29,397 nt of DNA from DATBFG01 sp036558645 (lineage in GTDB: Bacteria; Acidobacteriota; Terriglobia; Terriglobales; Acidobacteriaceae). The stretch is from contig DATBFG010000080.1 of NCBI GenBank assembly GCA_036558645.1, positions 1 through 29,397 on the forward strand. Direction: 5' to 3'. The stretch's first letter is position 1; each line of letters starts with the position of its first letter. A program made the position numbers and the translations under genes. Positions 15,219-23,159 of the stretch are shown piece by piece. Below the pieces are notes generated by a model, which had not been told where the DNA came from, searched no databases, and worked only from the letters and a program-made list of their open reading frames with translations.

Positions 15219-15803
15219 ATGAGACGAGGAAGTTGCAGACTGGGTGTTCTGACGGCACTGTTGTTAGTGCTCTTACTCCAAGCTTCAGGTCAAGGCACGG
15301 AGCCGACGCTGCAGGACACGATGAATTTCATCGCAAATGCCTTGAACAGCCGTGGAACTATTTCATGGACTGAGACGATCCCTGATCTGTTTGGAGCTTC
15401 CTACGCAATGAACAGTAGTCTGAGCGATGTAAGTGCGAATCCGTCAGAATGTTCGTTGAAGTGGACAAATGTCTACACTTCATCCGATGACAAGATGGTC
15501 GAAACCTACTTGGTGGATCTCGGAACGGTTTCCAGCGTGGGTGTTGAGCCGTATTCACAGTACAGGAAATCAGACTTTCAGTTTGAATTCGAGGTTTCGC
15601 CTGAGACATACGTAGTTGTGATGAAGACTGCCGCTCCACTTCCGGGAAATAGGGAGACGTATCACAAGAGCAAGTTGAAATCGAAGAAAAAGTTATCGAA
15701 CGAGGCGAGACTCTTATTTTCAGATGACCAGACGGCCAACACCGTTAGCGATCGCATCCGCGATGCCGCTAAGACTTGTCGGGCGACGCGATCAGGCCCA
15801 TGA
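15219..15803 (+). CDS. Hypothetical secreted protein
   Basis: 194 residues from ATG 15219, with GGGGG about 6 bases upstream. A signal peptide is clear: MRRGSCRLG, then LTALLLVLLLQASGQG with cleavage near ASG-QG. The mature part opens with PTLQDTMNFIANALN, a helix found at the start of many secreted acidobacterial hypotheticals in my recollection, and continues with beta-rich sequence. A basic patch KSKLKSKKKL lies near residue 155-165. The C-terminal helix ends in DRIRDAAKTCRA. No catalytic motif is visible. It lies 77 bases after the broken hydrolase on the same strand. Function unknown. Confidence 0.7.
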   Translation: MRRGSCRLGVLTALLLVLLLQASGQGTEPTLQDTMNFIANALNSRGTISWTETIPDLFGASYAMNSSLSDVSANPSECSLKWTNVYTSSDDKMVETYLVDLGTVSSVGVEPYSQYRKSDFQFEFEVSPETYVVVMKTAAPLPGNRETYHKSKLKSKKKLSNEARLLFSDDQTANTVSDRIRDAAKTCRATRSGP

Positions 15804-15946
15804 CGGTTGCCGTCGAACAAAAGTTCTCGGCATCGAGCCTTATTCTTATTGGCTTTCAAGATGAATATTGCGCTCGCCTAGAGGCAAGGTCAATGAGCCA
15901 GGGACCGATATGCAGCACACTTCTTTATCCAAAGAAAGCGTACTGG

Positions 15947-16228
15947 CTATGCTGATTTCTGTGAAGCCGTCGTGGGCTCCGCCTTAACATTTAGCACTCC
16001 GGGCAAGAATCGGGCCATTCTCGTCAAGAGTGCTTCGCCTTGAAAATGTTGCGTTGTAGTACCCTTGCCGGCATAGGCCAAAAGTGCGTCGGATTCCTCC
16101 CCGAATTCCCGAGCTTGCCTGCGTAGATTCTCTGGAAGCGCTGGATGCTCGGCTAACTTCTTGCAAATTGCGGCCAAATCCGTAACAACCATCACCAACA
16201 TTTCGTTTTTGGATTCCATTGTGGCCAT
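15947..16228 (-). CDS. Small hypothetical helical protein
   Basis: 93 residues from ATG 16228-16226, preceded by GGAGAG at 6 bases; the longer frame to 16390 has no ribosome binding site and an unlikely leader. The sequence (NEMLVMVVTDLAAICKKLAEHPALPENLRRQAREFGEES) is mainly amphipathic helix with no signal peptide and no membrane segment. One cysteine at the centre of helix 1. It sits in a gap between two plus-strand genes and is transcribed alone, divergent from the truncated gene at 16411. I do not recognise the family. Confidence 0.6.
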   Translation of the reverse strand: MATMESKNEMLVMVVTDLAAICKKLAEHPALPENLRRQAREFGEESDALLAYAGKGTTTQHFQGEALLTRMARFLPGVLNVKAEPTTASQKSA

Positions 16229-16410
16229 AGCGACTCTCCGCAAGGTTGGATGCGTAGTAGAGGGATTCATGAACGCCGTCAACCGAATTGGATTAAGGTT
16301 CGTTCTCTGCCAAATACATCGCGCGCGAGAGTTTCCATAAACTGGCAGAGTTATCAGGTGGCGGCCCGAAAGCGAAATGTCCAGAATCAACTTGAGTAAA
16401 GCCGGGATTC

Positions 16411-16704
16411 ATGCGTCTCGTTACAAAATTGCCATTGTTGCTTGCGATTGTGCTATTGCCACAGCCCCTACTTCTAGGGCAGGATTTGGCGCCACGCGCG
16501 TATGTGGTAACGCCGGTCCACAGCAACGCGGTTACTCTTACATGGGCCTTTTACAACGGTGGGCTGAACTTCACTGGCACTATACCCATAACCACCACTG
16601 GCACGTACAACGGCAAAGTTCAGGTGGTCATCAAGCGTGGCACACGCGTGTTTCTTTCTTTTCCCACAGTCGGAATGAAATCGTCAGCTTATACGATGCC
16701 ATAA
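16411..16704 (+). pseudogene. N-terminal fragment of a secreted transporter-like (MetA-pathway type) protein
   Basis: 97 codons from ATG 16411: signal peptide MRLVTKLPLLLAIVLLPQPLLLGQ, then DLAPRAYVVTPVHSNAVTLTW and FYNGGLNFTGTIPIT. I recall this opening from longer acidobacterial outer-membrane 'transporter' proteins of about 300 residues related to phenol-degradation meta-pathway proteins. After about residue 68 (GTYNG) the similarity I recognise ends and the frame closes at 16704. Another frame from about 16690 to 16823 reads NPQFVVSAPATIKVELQS, which looks like the end of an unrelated secreted or carbohydrate-active protein. The locus is best read as two joined relics; a short expressed protein cannot be ruled out. 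Confidence 0.45.
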
Positions 16705-16895
16705 AAGACGCAGTGATCAATCCGCAGTTCGTTGTTTCCGCGCCAGCCACGATCAAAGTGGAATTGCAGTCCAACCACCCGAAGACTGAGTTTCTGTATT
16801 ACATCACGCGGAGGCTGCGTTAGGCGCGGCATATTGGTCGTCACTATTGAGGGACCGGACGAAAAACTTCCACTCTCATCTTTCGCTAATAGGGC

Positions 16896-18629
16896 TCAAG
16901 CCTTCCACCCAATTCGGCGCATGAGTGAGGAAAACCGTGAGTCGCCGCGCATTCCGTCGAACACCGGTTCGGAGTTAAGTTCGATCAGATCGGGGTTTCC
17001 TCCCTCGTAGGCAATCTCCAGCCACTGAAATGCCTTCTCCGTATTGCCCCCGGCGGCGTGGATCTTGGCAATGTTGTAAGGCAACACGTAGCGCTTTTCT
17101 TCCGGTTTCTGAAGGTGGCGAAGAATGACCTGTGCCAATTTTCGCGTTCCTGCGGCAGCATATGCCATCGCGAGGGCTGCCTTCGTTTCCGTACTCTGAT
17201 CGGCCAGCTGGGAGGCTGTCTTCAATTCCCGTATCGCATCGTCATACTCGCCCTGTTGAGTGCGCACCAGGCCCATTCGCATGTGTGGCAGGAAATGATC
17301 GGGATCGATTTCCTGCGCATGCGCCAACACCTCAACCGCGTGATCGTACCTGCGGGCGAGATAGAGGATCATAGCCAGCGAAGCCGCAATGACAGGCGAC
17401 AATGGATCCATTCGATAGGCACACCGGGCCATCTCGACTGCGTCATCGGGCCTTCCCATTGACATCAGAAATTCGGCATACCAGTAATAGATGATTGCAT
17501 TCGTGGGTCTGAGATCAATGGCAAGCCGGAACTCCTCTTCCAGCCCTTCCCAGTCCCAATCGTGCAGCCGCACATGTGCCAGTGAGCCGTGCGCTTCCCC
17601 TAGCTGACTATCGAAAAGCAAGGCCTTTTCCGCGGCTACCTTGGCTTTTCGAAATGTTTCTTTGGCCGGCACAATGCCGCGGCAAGCAAGCATCACATGA
17701 GAATCCGCAATGCCCGCATATGCCGACGCGTATTCTGGGTGGTGCCGGATCGCCTCCTCGTATTGCGTAATGCTCTTGCGCATTCCGTCTTCAGTGCGCC
17801 TGTTCCACAGGTGACGGCCCTTCAAATAAGCCTCGTACGCTTCCGGTGCAACCTCAGCAGTTTCTGCATGTCGCCGCTGCTGGCTGGACGTGAGCTTCAC
17901 TTGAATCTGTGCCGCGATCGCGCGCGCCACCTCGCTCTGCAGCTTCAGAATGTCTCCAAGGCTGCGGTCGTAAGTCTCCGACCACACATGCGTCTCGTCG
18001 CTTACTCGGATAAGCTGTGCCGCAATTCGCACTCGACCGCGCCCTCGTCTCACGCTTCCTTCCAGCATGTACGAGACCCCTAGTTCCGCGCCGATCTCAC
18101 CAATGCTCTTCTTCGTGCCTTTGTATTTCATGGCAGAAGTCCGCGCGATGACTCCCATCCGGTCGGGGTTTAACCGTCCCAGTTCGCCGATCATTTCTTC
18201 GGTCAAACCGTCGCTGAAATAGTCCTGTTTTGCAGTTTTACTCAGGTTCTCGAAAGGCAGCACTGCAAGCATTACTCTTTCCGACGCAGATGGCACTGGC
18301 GATTCGACCATCTGCGTGACGGGTGCAACAAAGCGGTAGCCTTTCTTCGAGACCGTCGCGATAAATTGCCTCCGCTCTTTTCCCTCATGCAGGACTTTGC
18401 GAAGAATGGAGACGGTACGGGTAAGACTTCCTTCCTCCACAATGGTGTCGCGCCACACCTCCTGGAGCAAGCGTTCCTTTTCCACAATCTCGCCCGCTCT
18501 TTGCACCAATACCAGCAGTGTCTCCGCGGCCTTGGGAGGCAGAGAGACGGCACGGTTCCGGTCGAAAAGGATCCGGCCACTGGCGTCGAGGCGGAAGCTG
18601 CCGAATTGATAAGTCTGTCGGTTGGCCAA
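16896..18629 (-). CDS. CadC-like winged-helix transcription regulator with TolB-like and TPR domains
   Basis: 577 residues from TTG 18629-18627 with GGGGG about 9 bases upstream. Residues 7-105 form an OmpR/PhoB-type winged helix (FGSFRLDASGRILF, LVLVQRAGEIVEKERLLQEVW, ILRKVL, IATVSKKGYRFV). Residues about 118-250 match the N-terminal fold of adenylate-cyclase-linked TolB-like domains: LPFENLSKTAKQDYFSDGL, YMLEGSVRRGRGRVRIAAQL, THVWSETYDR. From about 265 to 560 are tetratricopeptide repeats (YEEAIRHHPEYASAYAGIAD, LRPTNAIIYYWYAEFL). There is no transmembrane helix, unlike CadC itself, so it is cytoplasmic. Such proteins bind DNA and probably sense via the TPR region. No target is evident; its divergent neighbour at 18790 is one candidate. 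Confidence 0.92.
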   Translation of the reverse strand: MANRQTYQFGSFRLDASGRILFDRNRAVSLPPKAAETLLVLVQRAGEIVEKERLLQEVWRDTIVEEGSLTRTVSILRKVLHEGKERRQFIATVSKKGYRFVAPVTQMVESPVPSASERVMLAVLPFENLSKTAKQDYFSDGLTEEMIGELGRLNPDRMGVIARTSAMKYKGTKKSIGEIGAELGVSYMLEGSVRRGRGRVRIAAQLIRVSDETHVWSETYDRSLGDILKLQSEVARAIAAQIQVKLTSSQQRRHAETAEVAPEAYEAYLKGRHLWNRRTEDGMRKSITQYEEAIRHHPEYASAYAGIADSHVMLACRGIVPAKETFRKAKVAAEKALLFDSQLGEAHGSLAHVRLHDWDWEGLEEEFRLAIDLRPTNAIIYYWYAEFLMSMGRPDDAVEMARCAYRMDPLSPVIAASLAMILYLARRYDHAVEVLAHAQEIDPDHFLPHMRMGLVRTQQGEYDDAIRELKTASQLADQSTETKAALAMAYAAAGTRKLAQVILRHLQKPEEKRYVLPYNIAKIHAAGGNTEKAFQWLEIAYEGGNPDLIELNSEPVFDGMRGDSRFSSLMRRIGWKA

Positions 18630-18789
18630 AGGACGCCCCCAGGTAACAGATTGGTAAGAAAAATATCACTTTCTGAAAAGGACTTCTATCCACCCCAGGC
18701 TCTATATCTGCTGCCTACAGGGAGCCGGTGGGCAGAATGAGAACGATTCGGTCGCCTGGCTCCTTCGCTAGAAGGGGGGGACAGTCGTC

Positions 18790-20043
18790 ATGTTCTTTAG
18801 ACTTGTAGATCGATCGAGGATTCTGTCCACACCGGCGGCAACCATCTTGAGTTTCATTCTGCTCACCTGCATTCCTGGCGTGGCCAACGATCACACAGCG
18901 GGAAAATATCTCTTCATCTGTGGTGGCGATCAGGCACGGTCCGCCCCCGATTTCCTTGCCGTTGTCAACTTCGATCAAAACTCCGCTGCCTACGGCAAGG
19001 TGGTAACCACGGTGTCGTTTGGCGCGCCCGACGCCTCGGGCAACGAGCCTCACCACATCGGTCTCTCGCAAGACGGGAAGGTTGTGGCTTGTGGCGGTCT
19101 GCTCAGTATTCTGAAAGGGCAAAAGGAAATCTTCTTCTTCGACGTTTCCAATCCGCGGTCACCGCAATTCATGTCAGCTGTGGACCCGCCCCTCTCCGCC
19201 ATTACCGACGAATTCAACGCTTTGCCCGAGGGCGGGTTCCTCGTCACCATGATGGGAGGTGCGGAGGGCCATGCCCCTGGGCGCGTGGCAGAGTACGACA
19301 AGGTTTTCCATCTGCTCAAGGAGTACCCCGAAAATCCTCCAGAGGACGGTTTCAACCCACATGGCATTTCCGTGCGTCCTGGCTTGAACCTGATGGTTAC
19401 GAGCGACTTTGTATGTCCCTCGACTACGCTGAACGCCGTGCATGGTGACATTGATTTCCGCGGCAGTGTGCGCGTGTGGGATCTGCGCCGCCGCGAGATC
19501 CTGCGTACCATAATCATTCCCGGCAACGTAGGCACTATCGACGTGAAGCTGATACCAGGCGACCCCAAAGCCCGCGCGTTCACCGCAGGCATGCTCGACG
19601 ACAAACTTTATCTCCTCGATACCCGGCATGGCACGGCAAAGCCGGTCTTTGATTTCGCGTCGCTTTCCCCTGGGGGATGGCCGCAATTGATGCGCTTGAC
19701 GCACGACGGTTCACGGTTGTTTATCTCCATGAATCAGGCAGGCAAGGTCGCCATGCTAGATATCTCAAACCCCGAGCGGCCGCGCCTGCTCAAGGTGCTC
19801 GATCTTGGCCAAGGCTCCGGCCCACACTACATCGCTTTGACCAAAGACGAACAGCGGCTGATTATCAGCGATTACTTCCTAAACGAGGACGACTTCGGCA
19901 AAGTTCATGCCGAAGGCGATCACAAGATCCACGTGGCTAGGGTTACCGGCAATGATCTTGTGTTGGATACGAAGTTCAACCTCGATTTCAACACTGCGTT
20001 TCCTGCCGGGCCAGCTCGCCCGCATGGCATCGCGATCAAGTAG
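18790..20043 (+). CDS. Secreted selenium-binding-protein (SBP56/methanethiol oxidase)-like propeller
   Basis: 417 residues; ATG 18790 has AGAAGGGGGG upstream. A signal peptide (ILSTPAATILSFILLTCIPGVAND) precedes a beta-propeller. Resemblance to the SBP56/SELENBP1 family: EPHHIG, FNPHGISVRPGLNLMVTSDFV, GSVRVWDLRRREILRT, LDDKLYLLDT, GGWPQLMRLTHDGSRLFISM, the late HYIALTKDEQRLIISDYF, and the C-terminal GPARPHGIAIK, which parallels GPARAHEMRYPGG. Several histidines at propeller-facing positions could bind copper, as proposed for methanethiol oxidase. The classical selenium-site cysteine is not evident. It would act in the periplasm. It is divergent from the winged-helix/TPR regulator, 160 bases apart. 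Enzyme activity is inferred from the family only. Confidence 0.7.
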   Translation: MFFRLVDRSRILSTPAATILSFILLTCIPGVANDHTAGKYLFICGGDQARSAPDFLAVVNFDQNSAAYGKVVTTVSFGAPDASGNEPHHIGLSQDGKVVACGGLLSILKGQKEIFFFDVSNPRSPQFMSAVDPPLSAITDEFNALPEGGFLVTMMGGAEGHAPGRVAEYDKVFHLLKEYPENPPEDGFNPHGISVRPGLNLMVTSDFVCPSTTLNAVHGDIDFRGSVRVWDLRRREILRTIIIPGNVGTIDVKLIPGDPKARAFTAGMLDDKLYLLDTRHGTAKPVFDFASLSPGGWPQLMRLTHDGSRLFISMNQAGKVAMLDISNPERPRLLKVLDLGQGSGPHYIALTKDEQRLIISDYFLNEDDFGKVHAEGDHKIHVARVTGNDLVLDTKFNLDFNTAFPAGPARPHGIAIK

Positions 20044-20125
20044 GGAAGCCCGAACACGTTCGACAAACATCGTTCGCGTCCGGACCTACGAAAACGTGAG
20101 CAGAGAAAGAATAGGAGCGAAGGCC

Positions 20126-21355
20126 ATGGGTTTAGTGACAACACGACGACCAACGACACCGCACAATTTTCCGTATAGAGAACTCGCCTCCCAGGGTGTA
20201 GCCCGCTTTACGACAGTCGGCACTCTGCTCCTGGTACTAGGATTAGCGTTGGCCGCCGCTCAAACAGTACAAGCCCAATCGGAAATCGTGCTCCACAGTT
20301 TTGCTGTTGACGGCGCTGACGGCTACCATCCCTACGCAACTTTGGTCATAGACAGCAGGAGAAATTTGTACGGTACCACTCTGCACGGTGGTTCACACGG
20401 ATTTGGCACGGTGTTCAAGATCTCTGCGTCAGGAACTGAAAGGGTGTTGTACAGCTTTGCCGGGGGAACCGACGGTGTCCAACCCTCCTTAGGAGTGATT
20501 CGCGACAACGCAGGTAATCTGTACGGGACTACTTTTGATGGCGGTACTGGAAGTGTCGGCACCGTATTCAAGCTTGATTCTTTCGGTAGCCACACTGTTG
20601 TCCATAACTTCATGGATGACGGTACTGACGGGTACCGCCCAAACGGGGATCTGGTTCGGGATGCAGCGGGCAACCTATATGGCACAACGCAAATCGGAGG
20701 CGCGTTCGGCTTCGGCACAGTCTTCAAACTCACAGCGGCTGGAATCGAAACCGTGCTATACAGTTTCGCCGGTGGCGCAGATGGTTGCAATCCTAATGCT
20801 GGGTTGATCCGTTCCAAGGGCAAACTCTATGGCACAACTGTTGGTTGCGGTGCGTTCGGCCACGGCACTGTGTTCAGAGTTACGTTGTCCGGAGCTGAGT
20901 CTGTGCTTCATAGCTTTGCCCAGGATGGAGCGGACGGCTACGAACCCTACTGTCAACTGGTCGCCGACGCGGCCGGCAATCTCTATGGCACGACGCTTTG
21001 GGGAGGAGTGCACGGCATCGGCGCAGTATTCAGGGTCACGCCAACTGGGGCGGAGAACGTCCTGTACAGCTTCGGCGGGAGTGATGGTTACCATCCTTAT
21101 GGTGGGCTGGTTCTTGACGCGGCAGGGAATCTTTATGGAACAACCAACACTGGCGGCGATTTTGGCTATGGGACAGTCTTTTCCTTAACACCGTCGGGAG
21201 TTCATACGCTCATCCACAGCTTCACGCCAAATGGCACGGATGGATTATTTCCCTACGCAGGCCTGGTTCGCGATCAACTTGGCATTCTCTATGGCACTAC
21301 GTTGCAAGGTGGATCAGGAAGTTCCATGGGCACGGTCTTCAAGGTGACGCCGTAG
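20126..21355 (+). CDS. Secreted seven-repeat YGTT propeller protein (TIGR03803-like)
   Basis: 409 residues from ATG 20126, chosen because AGGAG (20113-20117) precedes it; the longer frame to 19907 overlaps the previous gene. A signal peptide (TLLLVLGLALAAAQTVQAQ) is followed by seven units of about 50 residues, each of the form VLHSF..DG..PYA.LV.D.AGNLYGTT..GG..G.GTVFKLTP.G. Seven units suggest a seven-bladed beta-propeller that occupies the whole mature protein; there is no C-terminal anchor or autotransporter barrel. In the family these repeats are common in Acidobacteriota, Verrucomicrobiota and Gloeobacter secreted proteins with no known function. It starts 82 bases after the selenium-binding-protein-like gene, possibly cotranscribed. 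Repeat 4 has two extra cysteines (GCNPN, GCGAF). Confidence 0.85.
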   Translation: MGLVTTRRPTTPHNFPYRELASQGVARFTTVGTLLLVLGLALAAAQTVQAQSEIVLHSFAVDGADGYHPYATLVIDSRRNLYGTTLHGGSHGFGTVFKISASGTERVLYSFAGGTDGVQPSLGVIRDNAGNLYGTTFDGGTGSVGTVFKLDSFGSHTVVHNFMDDGTDGYRPNGDLVRDAAGNLYGTTQIGGAFGFGTVFKLTAAGIETVLYSFAGGADGCNPNAGLIRSKGKLYGTTVGCGAFGHGTVFRVTLSGAESVLHSFAQDGADGYEPYCQLVADAAGNLYGTTLWGGVHGIGAVFRVTPTGAENVLYSFGGSDGYHPYGGLVLDAAGNLYGTTNTGGDFGYGTVFSLTPSGVHTLIHSFTPNGTDGLFPYAGLVRDQLGILYGTTLQGGSGSSMGTVFKVTP

Positions 21356-21404
21356 CGCACCGTTGTACTAGCCTTCATCGGGCATTCACCCACTGGCCCA
21401 ATAA

Positions 21405-21430
21405 CGAGCGATATCAGAATTTATCGCCAG
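21405..21430 (+). repeat. Degenerate half copy of the dispersed palindromic repeat
   Basis: CGAGCGATATCAGAATTT followed by ATCGCCAG matches about 20 of 26 positions of the right half. It lies 50 bases after the YGTT-repeat gene and just before the serine-recombinase relic. Confidence 0.5.
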
Positions 21431-21475
21431 TTAAGCGAGGTGCGGTAGCATTGGAGGAACGTGTTTTGAAGTTGA

Positions 21476-21754
21476 GAAGGTCTCGACGCGGTGGTCCGCG
21501 CTCATAGCTGGTATGAGCGCCTTATGAACGGGCGGGTGAGAAACTGCCAGGAGGTGGCTGCAAAGCTCGGCCTGGGAGCTTCCTACGTCAGTCGCGTTCT
21601 TCGTCTTGCCTGTCTGGCACCAGATATCGTCGAGTCGATGCTGGACGGGACACAACCGCCGCATCTAACCTTCGCCAAGATGGCGCGAAACATTCCTCTG
21701 AGTTGGATCGAGCAGCGTAAACGCTTCGGATTTCCTCTTTCGCCAGTTCAATAA
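21476..21754 (+). pseudogene. Serine recombinase C-terminal relic
   Basis: About 92 codons open after a TGA at 21473; no catalytic domain is present. The sequence VRAHSWYERLMNGRVRNCQE, VAAKLGLGASYVSRVLRLACLAPDIVESML, DGTQPPHLTF and WIEQRKRFGF follows the C-terminal tail typical of phage-type recombinase-family proteins, which carry a helix-turn-helix with SYVSRVLRLAFLAPDIVEAIL. The serine nucleophile domain and zinc ribbon are missing, so it cannot recombine. A GTG (21491) could allow expression of the helix-turn-helix piece alone, but there is no ribosome binding site. It marks another dead mobile element in the window. Confidence 0.65.
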
Positions 21755-22404
21755 TTCCGCATGGTGCTCTTCATCAGGGAACTCAATTTCCCTGTTCCGT
21801 TTTGAAAGATGACGCCCGGAGCCGCCCTGGATTCCGCCGTTTGGTCTGCCTTCGATCGAGGAGAATTGTACTCAGAATTGCAGATAATCCCTGTAAATTT
21901 CCCTGTTCCCGGGAATTCGCAAGAGAATAGTTAGCTCCAGACTGCCCTCTCCGCCAGCTTTTTCCTTTCAAATACTTAGCCCCGCTTTCACTGCAAGGCA
22001 TCGTCCTCAAATTGGGTTTCTAGTGTCCGGAAGATGTCCATTCCGACCAAGAACTAACTGGAATGCGCTTCGCGCCGCTCGATCGTGTCCGCGTTCGGTA
22101 AGTAAAAGGTGATGACGGTCTCGGCTGAGCGCACCAGTGTCTTCCAATCTTCAGAACGCTCTTGATAGTGGCGCCGGGCAGGCCGCGCCGGATAGTCATT
22201 TCCAATGGCTGTACATCTCAAGCGGAATCAACGTGTGCAGGTTCTGCATGAACTTGCCACTGGACGCCGCTGGCAGTCTATTTCAAGGTCGTCAACTACA
22301 AATCTGCACTTCAAGGCCTGACGCCTCCTGTTGGTTGTAACAGTTGCAGCGAATGATCAGGAAAGGTAGAAGCAGCGAATGATTAGAGCTGTCCACTCTC
22401 GGGA
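21755..22404. other. Gene-poor relic region
   Basis: About 650 bases with no supported coding frame. AATTTCCCTGTTCC occurs twice as a 14-bp direct repeat (21785-21798 and 21896-21909), and ATCCCTGTAAATTTCCCTG is itself partly repetitive. The rest looks like decayed coding sequence: short frames on both strands, with none showing family features. It lies between the recombinase relic and a weak hypothetical gene. Confidence 0.45.
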
Positions 22405-22788
22405 TTGCGGTATGAAGATGGGCAGTCGCATAAGACCGTTCCGTATCATTATCCGAATTCGCGCACCTTCTGGTTTTGGCTTGAAAGAGGGGTTCCGAAA
22501 GGATCTCCCAAACTGAAGGTTGAGGTACGAGGAATGCAAACAGTCCGCTCCCGCATTTCTAAAGCACGGTGGACGCGAGAATACAAGCGTGCCCTGCTGG
22601 AGATCAATCCACTGCTCCGTGTTATACGGATCGAATACCCTCACAACATGATGTCAGCACTGATGCGTCAAGTTCCGACTGGGTCCCCAGAACACAAAGC
22701 ACTGAAACGCGGCTTGGGCATTCTCGACACGTTGCGCGAAGCCTATTTGATTCCCATTCAAATAAAGTCAAGAAAGAGGGTTGCTTAG
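22405..22788 (+). CDS. Hypothetical basic protein
   Basis: 127 residues if started at the first ATG (22405), or 84 from ATG 22534, which has ACGAGGA directly upstream and is the better start by ribosome binding site. The 84-residue form (MQTVRSRISKARWTREYKRALLE onward) is strongly basic and helical and ends IQIKSRKRVA. No signal peptide, membrane segment or known domain. It lies inside a relic-rich zone, so it may be a fragment of a larger gene. Moderate to low confidence that it is translated; function unknown. Confidence 0.35.
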   Translation: MRYEDGQSHKTVPYHYPNSRTFWFWLERGVPKGSPKLKVEVRGMQTVRSRISKARWTREYKRALLEINPLLRVIRIEYPHNMMSALMRQVPTGSPEHKALKRGLGILDTLREAYLIPIQIKSRKRVA

Positions 22789-22859
22789 CCAAAGTAGATC
22801 CCTTCCGCTGTAAGCGTCGAGAATGCATCACCGCATAACGTAAATGCAGGGGAAACAAG

Positions 22860-22991
22860 ATGAGATTTCACGTCGTCGGTGTGGGAGTTCTTGCTGTGTT
22901 CCTTTTTCCGGGTGCCTCAGCGGTCGGTCACCCCCAACAGGCAGCGACTTCGGAAGGTACGCGACGCTGCCCTCATCCATTGAGCGGATGA
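22860..22991 (+). CDS. Very small putative secreted protein or truncated gene start
   Basis: 43 codons from ATG 22860 with AGGGGAAAC upstream. The product starts MRFHVVGVGVLAVFLFPGAS, a credible signal peptide with cleavage near ASA-VG, and leaves about 20 mature residues with one cysteine before a TGA at 22989. Good ribosome binding site and signal peptide suggest a real translation start. The very short mature part suggests that the gene is the front of a truncated secreted protein, as at 4672 and 16411. The downstream bases do not reveal the missing part in another frame. Confidence 0.3.
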   Translation: MRFHVVGVGVLAVFLFPGASAVGHPQQAATSEGTRRCPHPLSG

Positions 22992-23057
22992 GGACGCATT
23001 CATTTTCGATGCCTTATTACCAATGCGCTCTTGGGTTAAGCCGCTACTCTAGATCGA

Positions 23058-23071
23058 TGAGTGAAATCGCG
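23058..23071 (+). repeat. Short core of the dispersed palindromic repeat
   Basis: TGAGTGAAATCGCG, preceded by GATCGA as in the full copies (GATCAA); similarity ends after 14 bases. It lies 89 bases before the GTG start of the secreted protein at 23160. Confidence 0.45.
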
Positions 23072-23159
23072 TGATAACAGGAAATGGACCCTCGGGACGT
23101 GTTGCTGGCAAATCCGGGGTTGTCGTGAACGACAAGTTCGCATTTTCGAGTTGATACGT

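Noticed and set aside
16393..16410. Possible further half copy of the dispersed repeat (TGAGTAAAGCCGGGATTC)
   Set aside because: Only about 14 of 18 positions match and the sequence then diverges; it may be chance, so it is not listed as a feature.
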